From positions 2,418,001 to 2,482,000 of the forward strand of contig NZ_CP011273.1 of the NCBI RefSeq assembly GCF_001610895.1: a stretch of DNA of 64,000 nt. The letters are read 5' to 3'. Source of the stretch: Planctomyces sp. SH-PL62. GTDB lineage: Bacteria; Planctomycetota; Planctomycetia; Isosphaerales; Isosphaeraceae. The number at the start of each line of letters is the position of its first letter. The stretch's first letter is position 1. The translations under genes were made by a program, and so were the position numbers. Below, piece by piece: positions 44,872-53,437 of this stretch. The notes under the pieces were generated by a model, which was given only the letters and a program-made list of their open reading frames with translations, ran no database searches and was not told the origin of the DNA.

Positions 44872-45504
44872 ATGGTCCACGAGATCTACCGCAGCCTCCA
44901 GGGCGAGAGCACGTTCGCCGGGCTCCCCTGCGTCTTCGTCCGCCTCACCGCCTGCCACCTGCGCTGCGTGTACTGCGACACGCCCCACGCGTTCAACCAG
45001 GGGGAGCCCCTGGAACTGGACGCCGTGGTCGCGGCCGTCGAGGCGCTGGGGGGAGGACTCGTCGAGCTGACCGGCGGCGAGCCGCTGCTCCAGGACGAGG
45101 CCTATCCCTTAATGGAGAAGCTGGCCGACCGGGGCTGGACGGTCCTGCTGGAGACCAGCGGCGGCGTCGCCACCGACCGGGTGGACCCGCGCGTCCGGAT
45201 CATCCTGGACGTGAAGACGCCCGCCTCCGGCGAGGTCGACGCCAACGTCTGGAGCAACCTCGACCGGCTCCGACCGACCGACGAGGTCAAGTTCGTCCTC
45301 GGCGACCGCGACGACTTCGACTGGTCCGTCGACGTCATCCGCCGCCACGACCTCGCCCGCCGCTGCCCCATCCTCATGAGCGCCGTCTTCGGCCGCGTCG
45401 ATCCGACCGAACTGGCGACCTGGATCCTGGAGACCCACCTGCCGATCCGGCTCCAGGTGCAGCTCCACAAGATCCTTTGGGACCCCAGGGCGCGCGGAGT
45501 CTGA
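44872..45504 (+). CDS. queE: 7-carboxy-7-deazaguanine synthase (radical SAM)
   Basis: 210 residues. The family start EIYRSLQGESTFAG is followed by the radical-SAM cysteines in CHLRCVYC (CxxxCxxC), then LTGGEPLLQ and LDVKTPASGE. It converts 6-carboxytetrahydropterin to 7-carboxy-7-deazaguanine in queuosine biosynthesis. The ATG at 44872 puts the conserved motif at the usual distance from the N-terminus, with GGGGA about eight bases upstream. An in-frame ATG at 44764 would add 36 unconserved residues and cannot be excluded. No queC, queD or queF lies nearby. Confidence 0.87.
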   Translation: MVHEIYRSLQGESTFAGLPCVFVRLTACHLRCVYCDTPHAFNQGEPLELDAVVAAVEALGGGLVELTGGEPLLQDEAYPLMEKLADRGWTVLLETSGGVATDRVDPRVRIILDVKTPASGEVDANVWSNLDRLRPTDEVKFVLGDRDDFDWSVDVIRRHDLARRCPILMSAVFGRVDPTELATWILETHLPIRLQVQLHKILWDPRARGV

Positions 45505-45700
45505 GGCCGATCCACGCCCTTTTATGGATTTCTCTCGCCCCTCTGGATCGGACCCTCTACAAACTACAAGAGCGGTCGATTGGACCGGACTCTACCCTTC
45601 AGGGAACTGCGCCGTCTCGCCCACCTGAACGACATTGCGAGCACATCTCCGGCGTCGGAATTCGGCGATCACATCCGTCGCGAACTCGAAAGGCGGCGTC

Positions 45701-47566
45701 ATGAACGAGGAGATCATGCCGCTCTTGAAAGTGCATGAGTACTTCAAGGGTGCATCCGATGAGGCCCTCGACGAGGTCGTGCGGCTCGGACGGGTCGCGC
45801 AGTATCCAGCCGGGAGCATCGTCCACGAGGCGGACGTCGTGCTCACCACGGTGGGCTTCGTCTTACGCGGGCGGCTCAAGGCCGTCCGGGTAGCCGCCAA
45901 CGGAACTGAGTCGCTGTTCCGCATGATCGAGCGCGGCGAGCAATTCGGGCTGATGGTCGGCGCGCTCGGCGAATCCGTACCGATCCGCGTCATCGCGCTG
46001 GAGCCCACGACGGTCCTCAGGCTGGACTACGAAGAGGCGATGGAACTGACGCTCGCCAGGCCGGACCTGCGCCGTCTGTGGCTGAAGACCTACGCGGGGA
46101 GCTTGCGAAAGCTCTTCCTGGGCGACGCCCCCAAGCGCTCGGTGACGATGCTGGCGCTGATTCACGATTCGCCCGCCACGCGCCAGACGGCGGAACGGCT
46201 CATCCGGCGACTCAGCGACGTCGGCGAGCAGCTCGCCGTGTTGAGCGATTCGGACCAGCGGATGGATTCGCCGAATGTGCGGTTTCGGGCCCTCCGAGAG
46301 GACGGCCGAGATCTGACGTCGGAGGAAATACGGGAACAGGTCGCTCGCTGGCAGGACGCCAATCGAATCATCTTCGACGTCCACACCTTCCTGACGCCGG
46401 AACGGGCGGCGCGGCTCATGAATCTGGTCGACCGCGCCGTCTTTTTCATCCCGGCGGATGAGGCCGACAGCGCAATCCGCCGCCTGAAGGCGATGGAAGT
46501 GCCTGCCCGGGGCTGGCGCGACAAGATCAGTGTCGCCTGGCTGATCAGGGGCGACGGTTCCGTGGTCTCCGCCGTTCCGGACCTCCCCGAGCTTGCCTCC
46601 CGCGATTTCAAAATCAAGGAAACGCCGCCGAAACCGCCGATGGGCCGGTCGCTGGCCAACGGGCTGGAGCGGCTGGTGCACGACCTTCGCGGCGTGCGTT
46701 TGGGAGTGGCCCTGGGCGGCGGCGCCGCCCGAGGCATGTCGCACCTCGGCGTGCTCAAGGCCCTCGAGGACAGCGGCATCGTCGTCGACATGATCGCCGG
46801 CACCAGCGCCGGAGCCATGACCGGCATCATGTACTCCGCCGGCCTGGATCCCGACTACAACGCGAATCAATTCGCCTCGGACCTTCGCCCTTCATGGCTT
46901 TTCCGCCGCCTGCCGCAAGGCAATTACTGGTACCTCATACACAAGTATCGTCGCGGGAAATTCGACCCGATGCTTCGCAAGTACCTGCACGACTGGAGAC
47001 TCGAACAACTTGCCGTCCCCTGTCTGTCCGTCACGGTCGACCTGGTGAGCGGCAACTCGGTCGTTCGCCAACGCGGCGACGCCGTCCATGCGATCCTTGA
47101 GAGCATCAACTTGCCCGTCCTCTCCGTACCGATCGTCCGCGACGGCCAGGCGCTGATCGACGGCGGGCTGGTCAACAATATCCCGGCGGATGTGCTGGTT
47201 TCGATGGGCTGCAACTTCGTCATCGCCATCAGCGTGACGGCGAAGCTGGAGACTCATTTCTGCGACATCAAACCTGGGCAAGGTATTCAGTCCAGGAACA
47301 AGCCGGGCATCGGGCCGACGATCTTGCGCAGCCTGTTGGTTCAGAACCACAGCCTGAACGCCTTCGGTGTTCAGCCGGCGGACGTGGTCATCGAGCCGGA
47401 CGTGACGGGCGTCGACTCCTCGGAGTTCATGAGGGCGAAGGAACTCGCGGCGATCGGAGAGGCGGCCGCACTCGAACAAATCCCCAAGATCCGGCGGCTG
47501 TTGAATCGGCTCGATCCTCAACTCTTCAGGCTGACCGCCGATGCCCATGAGTCCGCACCGGCGTGA
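45701..47566 (+). CDS. Cyclic-nucleotide-binding-domain patatin-like phospholipase (NTE family)
   Basis: 621 residues. Residues about 8-125 form a cNMP-binding-like domain (YFKGASDEALDEVVRLGRV ... GEQFGLMVGALGES). A middle domain carries RSVTMLALIHDSP and resembles the P-loop-like region in NTE proteins. The patatin domain has the oxyanion motif GGGAARG near 336, the nucleophile GTSAG near 366-370 and the catalytic Asp in DGGLVNN near 486. It is predicted to hydrolyse lysophospholipids under nucleotide or membrane-linked control. The ATG has AAAGGCGG upstream; the frame is open 66 bases earlier. Codon use is slightly less GC-biased than the neighbours. Confidence 0.9.
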   Translation: MNEEIMPLLKVHEYFKGASDEALDEVVRLGRVAQYPAGSIVHEADVVLTTVGFVLRGRLKAVRVAANGTESLFRMIERGEQFGLMVGALGESVPIRVIALEPTTVLRLDYEEAMELTLARPDLRRLWLKTYAGSLRKLFLGDAPKRSVTMLALIHDSPATRQTAERLIRRLSDVGEQLAVLSDSDQRMDSPNVRFRALREDGRDLTSEEIREQVARWQDANRIIFDVHTFLTPERAARLMNLVDRAVFFIPADEADSAIRRLKAMEVPARGWRDKISVAWLIRGDGSVVSAVPDLPELASRDFKIKETPPKPPMGRSLANGLERLVHDLRGVRLGVALGGGAARGMSHLGVLKALEDSGIVVDMIAGTSAGAMTGIMYSAGLDPDYNANQFASDLRPSWLFRRLPQGNYWYLIHKYRRGKFDPMLRKYLHDWRLEQLAVPCLSVTVDLVSGNSVVRQRGDAVHAILESINLPVLSVPIVRDGQALIDGGLVNNIPADVLVSMGCNFVIAISVTAKLETHFCDIKPGQGIQSRNKPGIGPTILRSLLVQNHSLNAFGVQPADVVIEPDVTGVDSSEFMRAKELAAIGEAAALEQIPKIRRLLNRLDPQLFRLTADAHESAPA

Positions 47567-47651
47567 CCGGCGGTGTCCGGCCGAACTCAGGCCCGGTCGG
47601 CGGACCGGCTCGCCCTGGCGGCCGATGCCTCGCGAACGAGGAGAGACGTGC

Positions 47652-49064
47652 ATGCCGTACCGCATCGCCCAACGATTCCTGCTCGGCCTGGTGAGCCTGG
47701 CCGGTTGCTTCGCCGTCGGGGCGCCGGAGGCAGGAGCGCAGGACTCCCCACGGCCCCACATCGTCCATATCGTCTCGGACGACCAGGGATGGCGGGACGT
47801 GGGGTTCCACGGCTCGCCGGACATCCGGACGCCGAACCTCGACCGGCTCGCCGCCGGCGGGGCGCGGCTTGAACGGTTCTACGTCGCCCCGCTTTGCACC
47901 CCGACCCGGGCGGCCCTGCTGACCGGTCGCTACCCCTTCCGCTACGGGCTCCAGTCCTTCGTCATCCCGGCCTCGGGCACGTATGGCCTGGCGACCGACG
48001 AATGGCTCTTGCCGCAGGCTCTGAAGGAGGCCGGCTACGACACGGCGATCGTCGGCAAGTGGCACGTCGGCCACGCCGACCCGAAGTTCCGGCCGCACCG
48101 GCGCGGCTTCGACCACCAGTACGGCTACTTCGCCAGCGAGATCGACTACTTCACCCACGAGGTGATGGGGGTGCCGGATTGGTGGCGGAACGGCGAGCCG
48201 GTCCGGGAGGAGGGGTATTCCACCACCCTCCTGGGTGACGAGGCGGTGCGGATCATCCGGGACCACGACCCGGCCCGGCCGCTCTACCTCTACCTGGCGT
48301 TCAATGCGCCCCATACCCCGTACCAGGCGCCCCAGGATGACCTGGATCGGTACGCGGCCATCGCCGACCCGAGCCGCCGCACCTACGCGGCGATGGTCGC
48401 CGCCATGGACGACCAGATCGGACGCGTGGTCGAGGCGCTCGACCGGAGCGGGATGCGGGAGCGCACGCTGATCCTCTTCCATAGCGACAACGGCGGGCTC
48501 CGGGACCCCAAGATCGCGGGCCAGACCCCGGCGCGGCCCGTGGCCGACAACGGCCCGTTGCGGGGCGGCAAGGGGTCCCTCTACGAGGGGGGTAGCCGGG
48601 TCGTGGCCCTGGCGAACTGGCCGGGCCGCATCAAGGCCGGCGGCACGGTCGATGGGCTGATCCACGTCGTCGATTTGTACCCGACCTTCGTGACCCTCGC
48701 CGGCGGGAGGCTGGACCGCGGCAAGCCGCTCGACGGTCTGGACGTCTGGGCCACGATCCATCGGGGGGAGCCGTCGCCCCGGACGGAGGTCGTCTACAAC
48801 ATCGAGCCCTCGGCCGCCGGCCTCCGTCGGGGCGACTGGAAGCTCGTCTGGCACCCGGCCCTCCCGCCGACCGCGGAACTCTACAATCTCGCGGAGGACC
48901 CGTACGAGACGACCGACCTGGCCGCGAAGCACCCGGATCAGGTGGCCGCCTTGCAGGGACGCGTCATCGAGTTGGCCGCGGAGATGACCCCGCCGCTGTT
49001 CACGCCGGCGGCGATCGAGGCGACCTTGAAGCTGCCGCCCGTACTCCCATCGGGCGGGCCGTGA
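47652..49064 (+). CDS. Secreted type I sulfatase
   Basis: 470 residues with a signal peptide (about 1-29). The metal-binding Asp pair is in VSDDQGWRDVG, and the formylglycine site is C82 in LCTPTRAALLTGRYP (CxPxR with Thr in place of the usual Ser at the fourth position). KWHVGH, a catalytic block, and FHSDNGG, the second metal site, follow. It resembles arylsulfatase-B-type enzymes that act on sulfated polysaccharides, a planctomycete hallmark. It needs a formylglycine-generating enzyme, which is not in the window. It starts 85 bases after the patatin gene. Confidence 0.92.
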   Translation: MPYRIAQRFLLGLVSLAGCFAVGAPEAGAQDSPRPHIVHIVSDDQGWRDVGFHGSPDIRTPNLDRLAAGGARLERFYVAPLCTPTRAALLTGRYPFRYGLQSFVIPASGTYGLATDEWLLPQALKEAGYDTAIVGKWHVGHADPKFRPHRRGFDHQYGYFASEIDYFTHEVMGVPDWWRNGEPVREEGYSTTLLGDEAVRIIRDHDPARPLYLYLAFNAPHTPYQAPQDDLDRYAAIADPSRRTYAAMVAAMDDQIGRVVEALDRSGMRERTLILFHSDNGGLRDPKIAGQTPARPVADNGPLRGGKGSLYEGGSRVVALANWPGRIKAGGTVDGLIHVVDLYPTFVTLAGGRLDRGKPLDGLDVWATIHRGEPSPRTEVVYNIEPSAAGLRRGDWKLVWHPALPPTAELYNLAEDPYETTDLAAKHPDQVAALQGRVIELAAEMTPPLFTPAAIEATLKLPPVLPSGGP

Positions 49065-49145
49065 CCGCCGAGGGGGCTCAAGGCGTGCACGCAGGCCGGA
49101 CCGGGTCCGACCTCGAATCCCGGGGCCGCGCGTAAAGACTCGGGC

Positions 49146-49379
49146 TCACCAGCCGAAGGTGGATCGCAGGCCGATGAAGTGCTGGACCAACATGAGGACC
49201 ACGACGTATCCGGCGACGCGGACGAGCATGGCCGAGACGTTGCCGGCGATCTGGACGAGATCGCGGCCGGTGGAGACTCGCGAGACGCCGCTCCGCGAGG
49301 CGATGATCGCGCCGCCGAGCAGCAAGGCGAGGATGGGGATCGAAACGACCGAAACGGCGATGATCTGCTTGAGGTCCAT
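49146..49379 (-). CDS. Small two-helix membrane protein of unknown function
   Basis: 77 residues with two hydrophobic helices (about 6-27, IIAVSVVSIPILALLLGG, and 48-68, SAMLVRVAGYVVVLMLVQ) separated by a polar loop. A GGGAGC site lies about eight bases before the ATG. It is convergent with the sulfatase gene. No family was recognised. Confidence 0.65.
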   Translation of the reverse strand: MDLKQIIAVSVVSIPILALLLGGAIIASRSGVSRVSTGRDLVQIAGNVSAMLVRVAGYVVVLMLVQHFIGLRSTFGW

Positions 49380-49541
49380 GCCGATAACGCTCCCGGCCCG
49401 AAGGCGCGGCGACTGTTCTGACGAGGTGCATCTTCAACGGATCGCGTCGCGCGTATTAAACGCGAGCCGGAATAATCCGTCGAGCCCAGTTATCTTAGTT
49501 CGACCCCGGACCTAAAGCAAATCCGGGACCAAATCCATTCG

Positions 49542-50408
49542 TCAGGAACGGTCGCAAGGGCTGGGCGAAATGAGATCGGCCTCGGGGAGCCGGAACAGGG
49601 CGCGGGCGTTGGCGGTCACGGCGCAGGCCAGCTCGGACTCGTCCATCCCCCGCAGCTCCGCAAGCTTGCGCGCGGTCCAGACGACGTGGGCCGGTTCGTT
49701 CCCCAGCCCTCGGAGCGGGTGGGGGGCCAGGTACGGGCTGTCGGTCTCGACCAGCAGGCGATCGAGCGGGACGGCGGCGGCGGCCTCGCGAAGCGCGTCG
49801 AGCTTCTTGTTGGCGAAGGTCAGCATGCCGGCGAACGAGATGTGCAGGCCCAAGTCCAGGAACGCCTCGGCCTGCTTCCGGTCGCCGGTGAACGAGTGCA
49901 GGACCCCGCGCACCGGGCTTCCCATCGCGGCGAGCTGGGCGGCGACGTCGGCCTCGCACTCGCGGCAGTGGATCACGACCGGGAGGTCGCGCTCGCGGGC
50001 CAGGTCGAGATGGCGCTGGAACCAGGCTTGCTGGAGGTCGAACGGGGCGCGGTCCCAGTGGCGGTCGAGCCCGGTCTCCCCCAGGGCGACGACCCGGGGC
50101 GCCGAGGCCAGCTCGACGATCCGCTCCCAGTCCCCCTCGACCGCGTCGACCACGTTGTTGGGCTGGAAGCCCACCGCGGCGAAGACCCCGGGTTGCTCGG
50201 CGGCGATCGCCACCACGTCGGCGGAATCGGCGGCCGTGGTGGCGATCGCCACGACCTGCACCACCCCGGCCCGCCGCGCGCGGCCGAGGATCTCGCCCAG
50301 GTGGGGGCGGAGGCGAGGATCGTCGAGGTGGGCGTGGGTGTCCACCAGGGGGTCGAGCGGCGGCGGGGGCTCGCTACGGCTTCCGGAGGCGCGGGGGGAT
50401 TCGCTCAT
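49542..50408 (-). CDS. tatD: TatD-family metal-dependent hydrolase (DNase)
   Basis: 288 residues of the amidohydrolase fold. Metal ligands are visible in DTHAHLDD, ALGETGLD, VIHCRE, LHSFTG and VETDSPYLAP. TatD proteins are 3'-5' exonucleases on single-stranded or damaged DNA and D-aminoacyl-tRNA-like hydrolases in some relatives. The start overlaps the stop of the Fur-family gene by four bases (ATGA), which fixes the start and shows coupling. An approximately 20-residue Ser/Pro-rich leader precedes the domain. Confidence 0.92.
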   Translation of the reverse strand: MSESPRASGSRSEPPPPLDPLVDTHAHLDDPRLRPHLGEILGRARRAGVVQVVAIATTAADSADVVAIAAEQPGVFAAVGFQPNNVVDAVEGDWERIVELASAPRVVALGETGLDRHWDRAPFDLQQAWFQRHLDLARERDLPVVIHCRECEADVAAQLAAMGSPVRGVLHSFTGDRKQAEAFLDLGLHISFAGMLTFANKKLDALREAAAAVPLDRLLVETDSPYLAPHPLRGLGNEPAHVVWTARKLAELRGMDESELACAVTANARALFRLPEADLISPSPCDRS

Positions 50409-50896
50409 GCGTCGCGTCCGCTCCCAGGAGACCCCGGCTCGTCGCGGCCGGGAAGGCGATAGCCCAGCAATTCCAGGCGATAGCCCGTGACCTGGAAACC
50501 GCGATCGCGGAGGTCGTCGGCCAGGCCGGGGTCGAGCTGCTCGATCAGCCGGGGGTCGTACTGCGTGGGGAGGTCGTGGATGGTCCCGGTGCGGAGGCAA
50601 CGGAAATGGTAGTGGCGGTCGCCCCGGGCGTCGTATCGGGCCGGCCCCGCCGCCGACTCGGCGCCCAGGCGGTCCACCGCCCCGACGGCCACCAGCGCCT
50701 CAAGCGCCTTATAGACGGTGGCCAGGCTGATCCGCGGGCTCCGGGGCCGCACCGCGCGGAAGACCTCCTCGGCGGTGGGATGGTGATCCATCGCCGCGAG
50801 CTGGTCGTAGACCGCCAGCCGCTGGGGCGTGGGGCGCAACCCGGCGGTCTCCAGGGCGCCACGCAGCGCGTCGTGATCGAGGCGGGGATGGGTCAT
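50405..50896 (-). CDS. Fur-family transcriptional regulator lacking the structural zinc cysteines
   Basis: 163 residues. Helix-turn-helix region ETAGLRPTPQRLAVYDQL through PRISLATVYKALEALVAVGAV (about 17-75) is the Fur/PerR DNA-binding domain. The metal-sensing HYHFRC lies at about 96-100. Only one Cys is present in the C-terminal half, so both CxxC motifs that bind structural zinc in most Fur/PerR/Zur proteins are missing. Start MTHPRLDH has GGAG a few bases upstream; a longer frame to 50980 has no homology. It is coupled to tatD. Confidence 0.85.
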   Translation of the reverse strand: MTHPRLDHDALRGALETAGLRPTPQRLAVYDQLAAMDHHPTAEEVFRAVRPRSPRISLATVYKALEALVAVGAVDRLGAESAAGPARYDARGDRHYHFRCLRTGTIHDLPTQYDPRLIEQLDPGLADDLRDRGFQVTGYRLELLGYRLPGRDEPGSPGSGRDA

Positions 50897-51325
50897 CGAG
50901 ACTCCGGGGCGGTCCGTGGGGCGGCGGGCCGGCCGACCTCGCCGCGCCGTGGGCCTGGCGCGAACCCGTTGAGATTTCACGTCCCGAGGGTCGAGACGCT
51001 TCCATTGTGGGGGCGCTTGACAGAACTGTCAACATGCGGATAGGATGCAGCAGGGCCGGGGCCTTGGGAACCGGTGGATTCTGGCTCGGCCCACGCGGGG
51101 TTGGGATCGTCCCTGCGCCTTCGCTCGGCTCGTGCGGCCGGCGGACGCGGAGGGGGACGACCCAGGAGGCGCTGCCCGCTCAGATGGTATCGCGGCATCA
51201 ACCCGAGCCCCGCCCGTCCCCGGGCGAGGCCCGGCTTCGTCGGGGCGGCCGAGCCGACCCGACCGACGCCGGATCCGCCGCGCCGCCGTCGAGTGAACCT
51301 CATAAGCACGCCTCGGAGGGTAGGA
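50897..51325. other. Divergent Fur/nusA regulatory region
   Basis: 429 bases holding the nusA promoter with an overlapping palindrome (51017-51046). A leader of about 270 bases precedes the nusA start, in which no rimP gene, tRNA or recognised riboswitch was found. The ribosome-binding site CGGAGGG is at 51314-51320. Confidence 0.6.
51017..51046 (+). promoter_or_regulatory. nusA promoter with overlapping palindromic operator
   Basis: TTGACA (51017-51022) is a perfect -35 and TAGGAT (51041-51046) a fair -10, with an 18-base spacer. The -35 is the left end of the palindrome TTGACAG-AA-CTGTCAA (51017-51032), so a repressor bound there would block polymerase. It lies about 120 bases from the divergent Fur-family gene start. 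Confidence 0.65.
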
Positions 51326-53038
51326 ATGAGCGTCGATCTGGTCCGCATCGTCGATAGCATCCATCGGGACAAGAACATCTCCAAGGAGATCTTGTTCGAC
51401 GGGATCCAGTCGGCGCTCGCCACCGCGGCGCGGAAGCACTACCCGGACGCCGGCGACATCGAGGTCCGCATCGACCGCGACAGCGGGGCCATCGAGGCCA
51501 CCAAGGACGGCGTCCGGATGGACCCCGCCGAGCTGGGCCGGATCTCCGCCCAGACCGCCAAGCAGGTCATCATCCAGAAGATCCGCGAGGCCGAGCGCGA
51601 CAGCCTGTTCGACGAGTTCGAGGACCAGCGCGGCGACCTGATGACGGGGACCGTCCAGCGGTTCGAAGGCGGCGCGGTCATCGTCAACCTGGGCAAGACC
51701 GACGCCATCCTCCCCCGCGGCGAGCAGATCCCCGGCGAGAGCTACCACCCCAGCGAGCGGATCCGGGCCATCATCCTGGACGTCCGCAAGGTGGGCCAGC
51801 GGGTCAAGATCATCCTCAGCCGCACCCACCCCGACTTCGTCCGCCGGCTGTTCGAGCTGGAGATCCCCGAGATCGCCGACTCGACCATCGCCATCCGCGC
51901 CCTGGCCCGCGAGGCCGGCTACCGCTCCAAGGTGGCCGTGACCTCGATCGACGCCAAGATCGACGCCGTCGGCGCCTGCGTCGGCGTCCGGGGGACCCGG
52001 ATCAAGAACATCGTCGACGAGCTGGGGGGCGAGCGGATCGACATCGTCCGCTGGAACGAGTCGCTCCAGGTCCTGATCCCCAACTCCTTGCAGCCGGCCG
52101 AGATCGACGAGGTCATGCTCTGCCACCTGCTGGGCCGGGCCATCGTCCTGGTGCGCGACGACCAGCTCTCGCTGGCGATCGGCCGCCGGGGCCAGAACGT
52201 CCGCCTGGCGTCGAAGCTGGTGGGCTGGGACGTCGAGATCATGACGGCCGAGGAGCTCGACGAGGTGATCGAGAAGGCCGTCGGCTCGTTCTCCAAGATC
52301 GAGGGGGTCGACGTCGAGCTGGCCGAGCGGCTGGTCGAGCAGGGGATCCTCAGCTACGACGACCTGTCGGTGATGGAGATCGTCGACCTGGTCAACACCA
52401 TCGACGGCCTCGACGAGGACCTCGCCGCTTCCATCGTCTCCCAGGCCGAGCAGATGGCCGAGGAGCAGACCGACGACCTCCCGCGACGCAAGTCGGGCCG
52501 CAACGCCGCCGCCCTGGCCGACGACCACGGCGGAGCCCCCGCCCCGACGGCCGAGGCCCCCGAAGCCGGACCGGCCGAAGGTGAGGGCGAGGGCGAAACC
52601 GAAGGCCAGGCGATCGACGCCGGCGGCGAAGAAGACTGGAACGAGACCGAGACCGAAGAGGAAGGGGGCCCGCGCGGCGGGCCAGAGGACGAGTTCGATC
52701 CGGAATCGACCGGCGACCGGGAGTCGGCCTTGCCCGCCGAACTCCGCGGCGCGATCGATTCCGACCCCCCTTACGATGACGAGGACCCGGACGCCGAGAC
52801 GGACGGGGACGAGTCGATCGAGGGGGCCGAGCGGCGTGACGTGGCCCTCGCCGAGGAGACCGGCGGGCTGACCACGAACGGCCGCGAGGTGACCTCGGCG
52901 CCGGACGACGCCGAGCAGTCGGAGACCCTCCGGCTGGTGATGAACGTGGTCGAGGGGGACGACCCCCCGGTCCTCGACGAGGACCCCGGTCGCGACCCGA
53001 AGGTCGCCGAGACCGCCGACGACGACGAGGAGTCCTGA
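51326..53038 (+). CDS. nusA: Transcription termination/antitermination factor NusA
   Basis: 570 residues. The N-terminal RNA-polymerase-binding domain ([19 protein letters not shown]) is followed by an S1 domain (about 135-200, [20 protein letters not shown]), and KH domains with [15 protein letters not shown] and [17 protein letters not shown] helix-hairpin-helix-like region ([16 protein letters not shown]) follows. The C-terminal roughly 180 residues are an acidic, low-complexity tail rich in Asp/Glu, longer than in model NusA. It heads the nusA-infB-rbfA translation/transcription cluster; rimP is absent in front of it. Confidence 0.95.
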   Translation: MSVDLVRIVDSIHRDKNISKEILFDGIQSALATAARKHYPDAGDIEVRIDRDSGAIEATKDGVRMDPAELGRISAQTAKQVIIQKIREAERDSLFDEFEDQRGDLMTGTVQRFEGGAVIVNLGKTDAILPRGEQIPGESYHPSERIRAIILDVRKVGQRVKIILSRTHPDFVRRLFELEIPEIADSTIAIRALAREAGYRSKVAVTSIDAKIDAVGACVGVRGTRIKNIVDELGGERIDIVRWNESLQVLIPNSLQPAEIDEVMLCHLLGRAIVLVRDDQLSLAIGRRGQNVRLASKLVGWDVEIMTAEELDEVIEKAVGSFSKIEGVDVELAERLVEQGILSYDDLSVMEIVDLVNTIDGLDEDLAASIVSQAEQMAEEQTDDLPRRKSGRNAAALADDHGGAPAPTAEAPEAGPAEGEGEGETEGQAIDAGGEEDWNETETEEEGGPRGGPEDEFDPESTGDRESALPAELRGAIDSDPPYDDEDPDAETDGDESIEGAERRDVALAEETGGLTTNGREVTSAPDDAEQSETLRLVMNVVEGDDPPVLDEDPGRDPKVAETADDDEES

Positions 53039-53437
53039 ACCGGCCCAACCCGCGCGGCGGGGCCCCCCATCGGGGCCGCGCCCCGGGGGAGACCCGGACG
53101 CCGGCGAACGCCGGCGGCAATGCTGACCCCGCAATCTGAGGTTCGCCGCACCCGACCCCCCAATCCAGACCGACTCGACCCGACCCGACTCGAGCCCTGA
53201 TGCGAGCCGGCCCCCGACCTCGACCCCGACGACCGACGCCCCCCGCGGCGTCGACCCCCGTCGCCGGCGGGCCCGCCCCCTCACAGGCGCGTTGGAATCA
53301 TCCGGATAATCGCCGCCGCCCCGATCGGGCTCGCCGCGCGACCGACCACCTCGCTACAATCGAAATATCCAGAAGACATTCGTTTCGGGTCGCGGCCGTC
53401 GCGGCCAGCCGGAGCCGGTTCCGGGGAGGAGTCGCCT
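53039..53437. other. Intergenic region between nusA and infB
   Basis: 399 bases, unusually long for the nusA-infB junction. A TACAAT -10-like hexamer at 53355-53360 has no matching -35. Pro/Arg-rich open frames here have no start signals. The infB ribosome-binding site GGGGAGGA is at 53423-53430. Confidence 0.45.

Noticed and set aside
50897-51325. Riboswitch or rimP remnant in the nusA leader
   Set aside because: No recognised aptamer motif and no RimP-like translation was found in the roughly 270-base leader.
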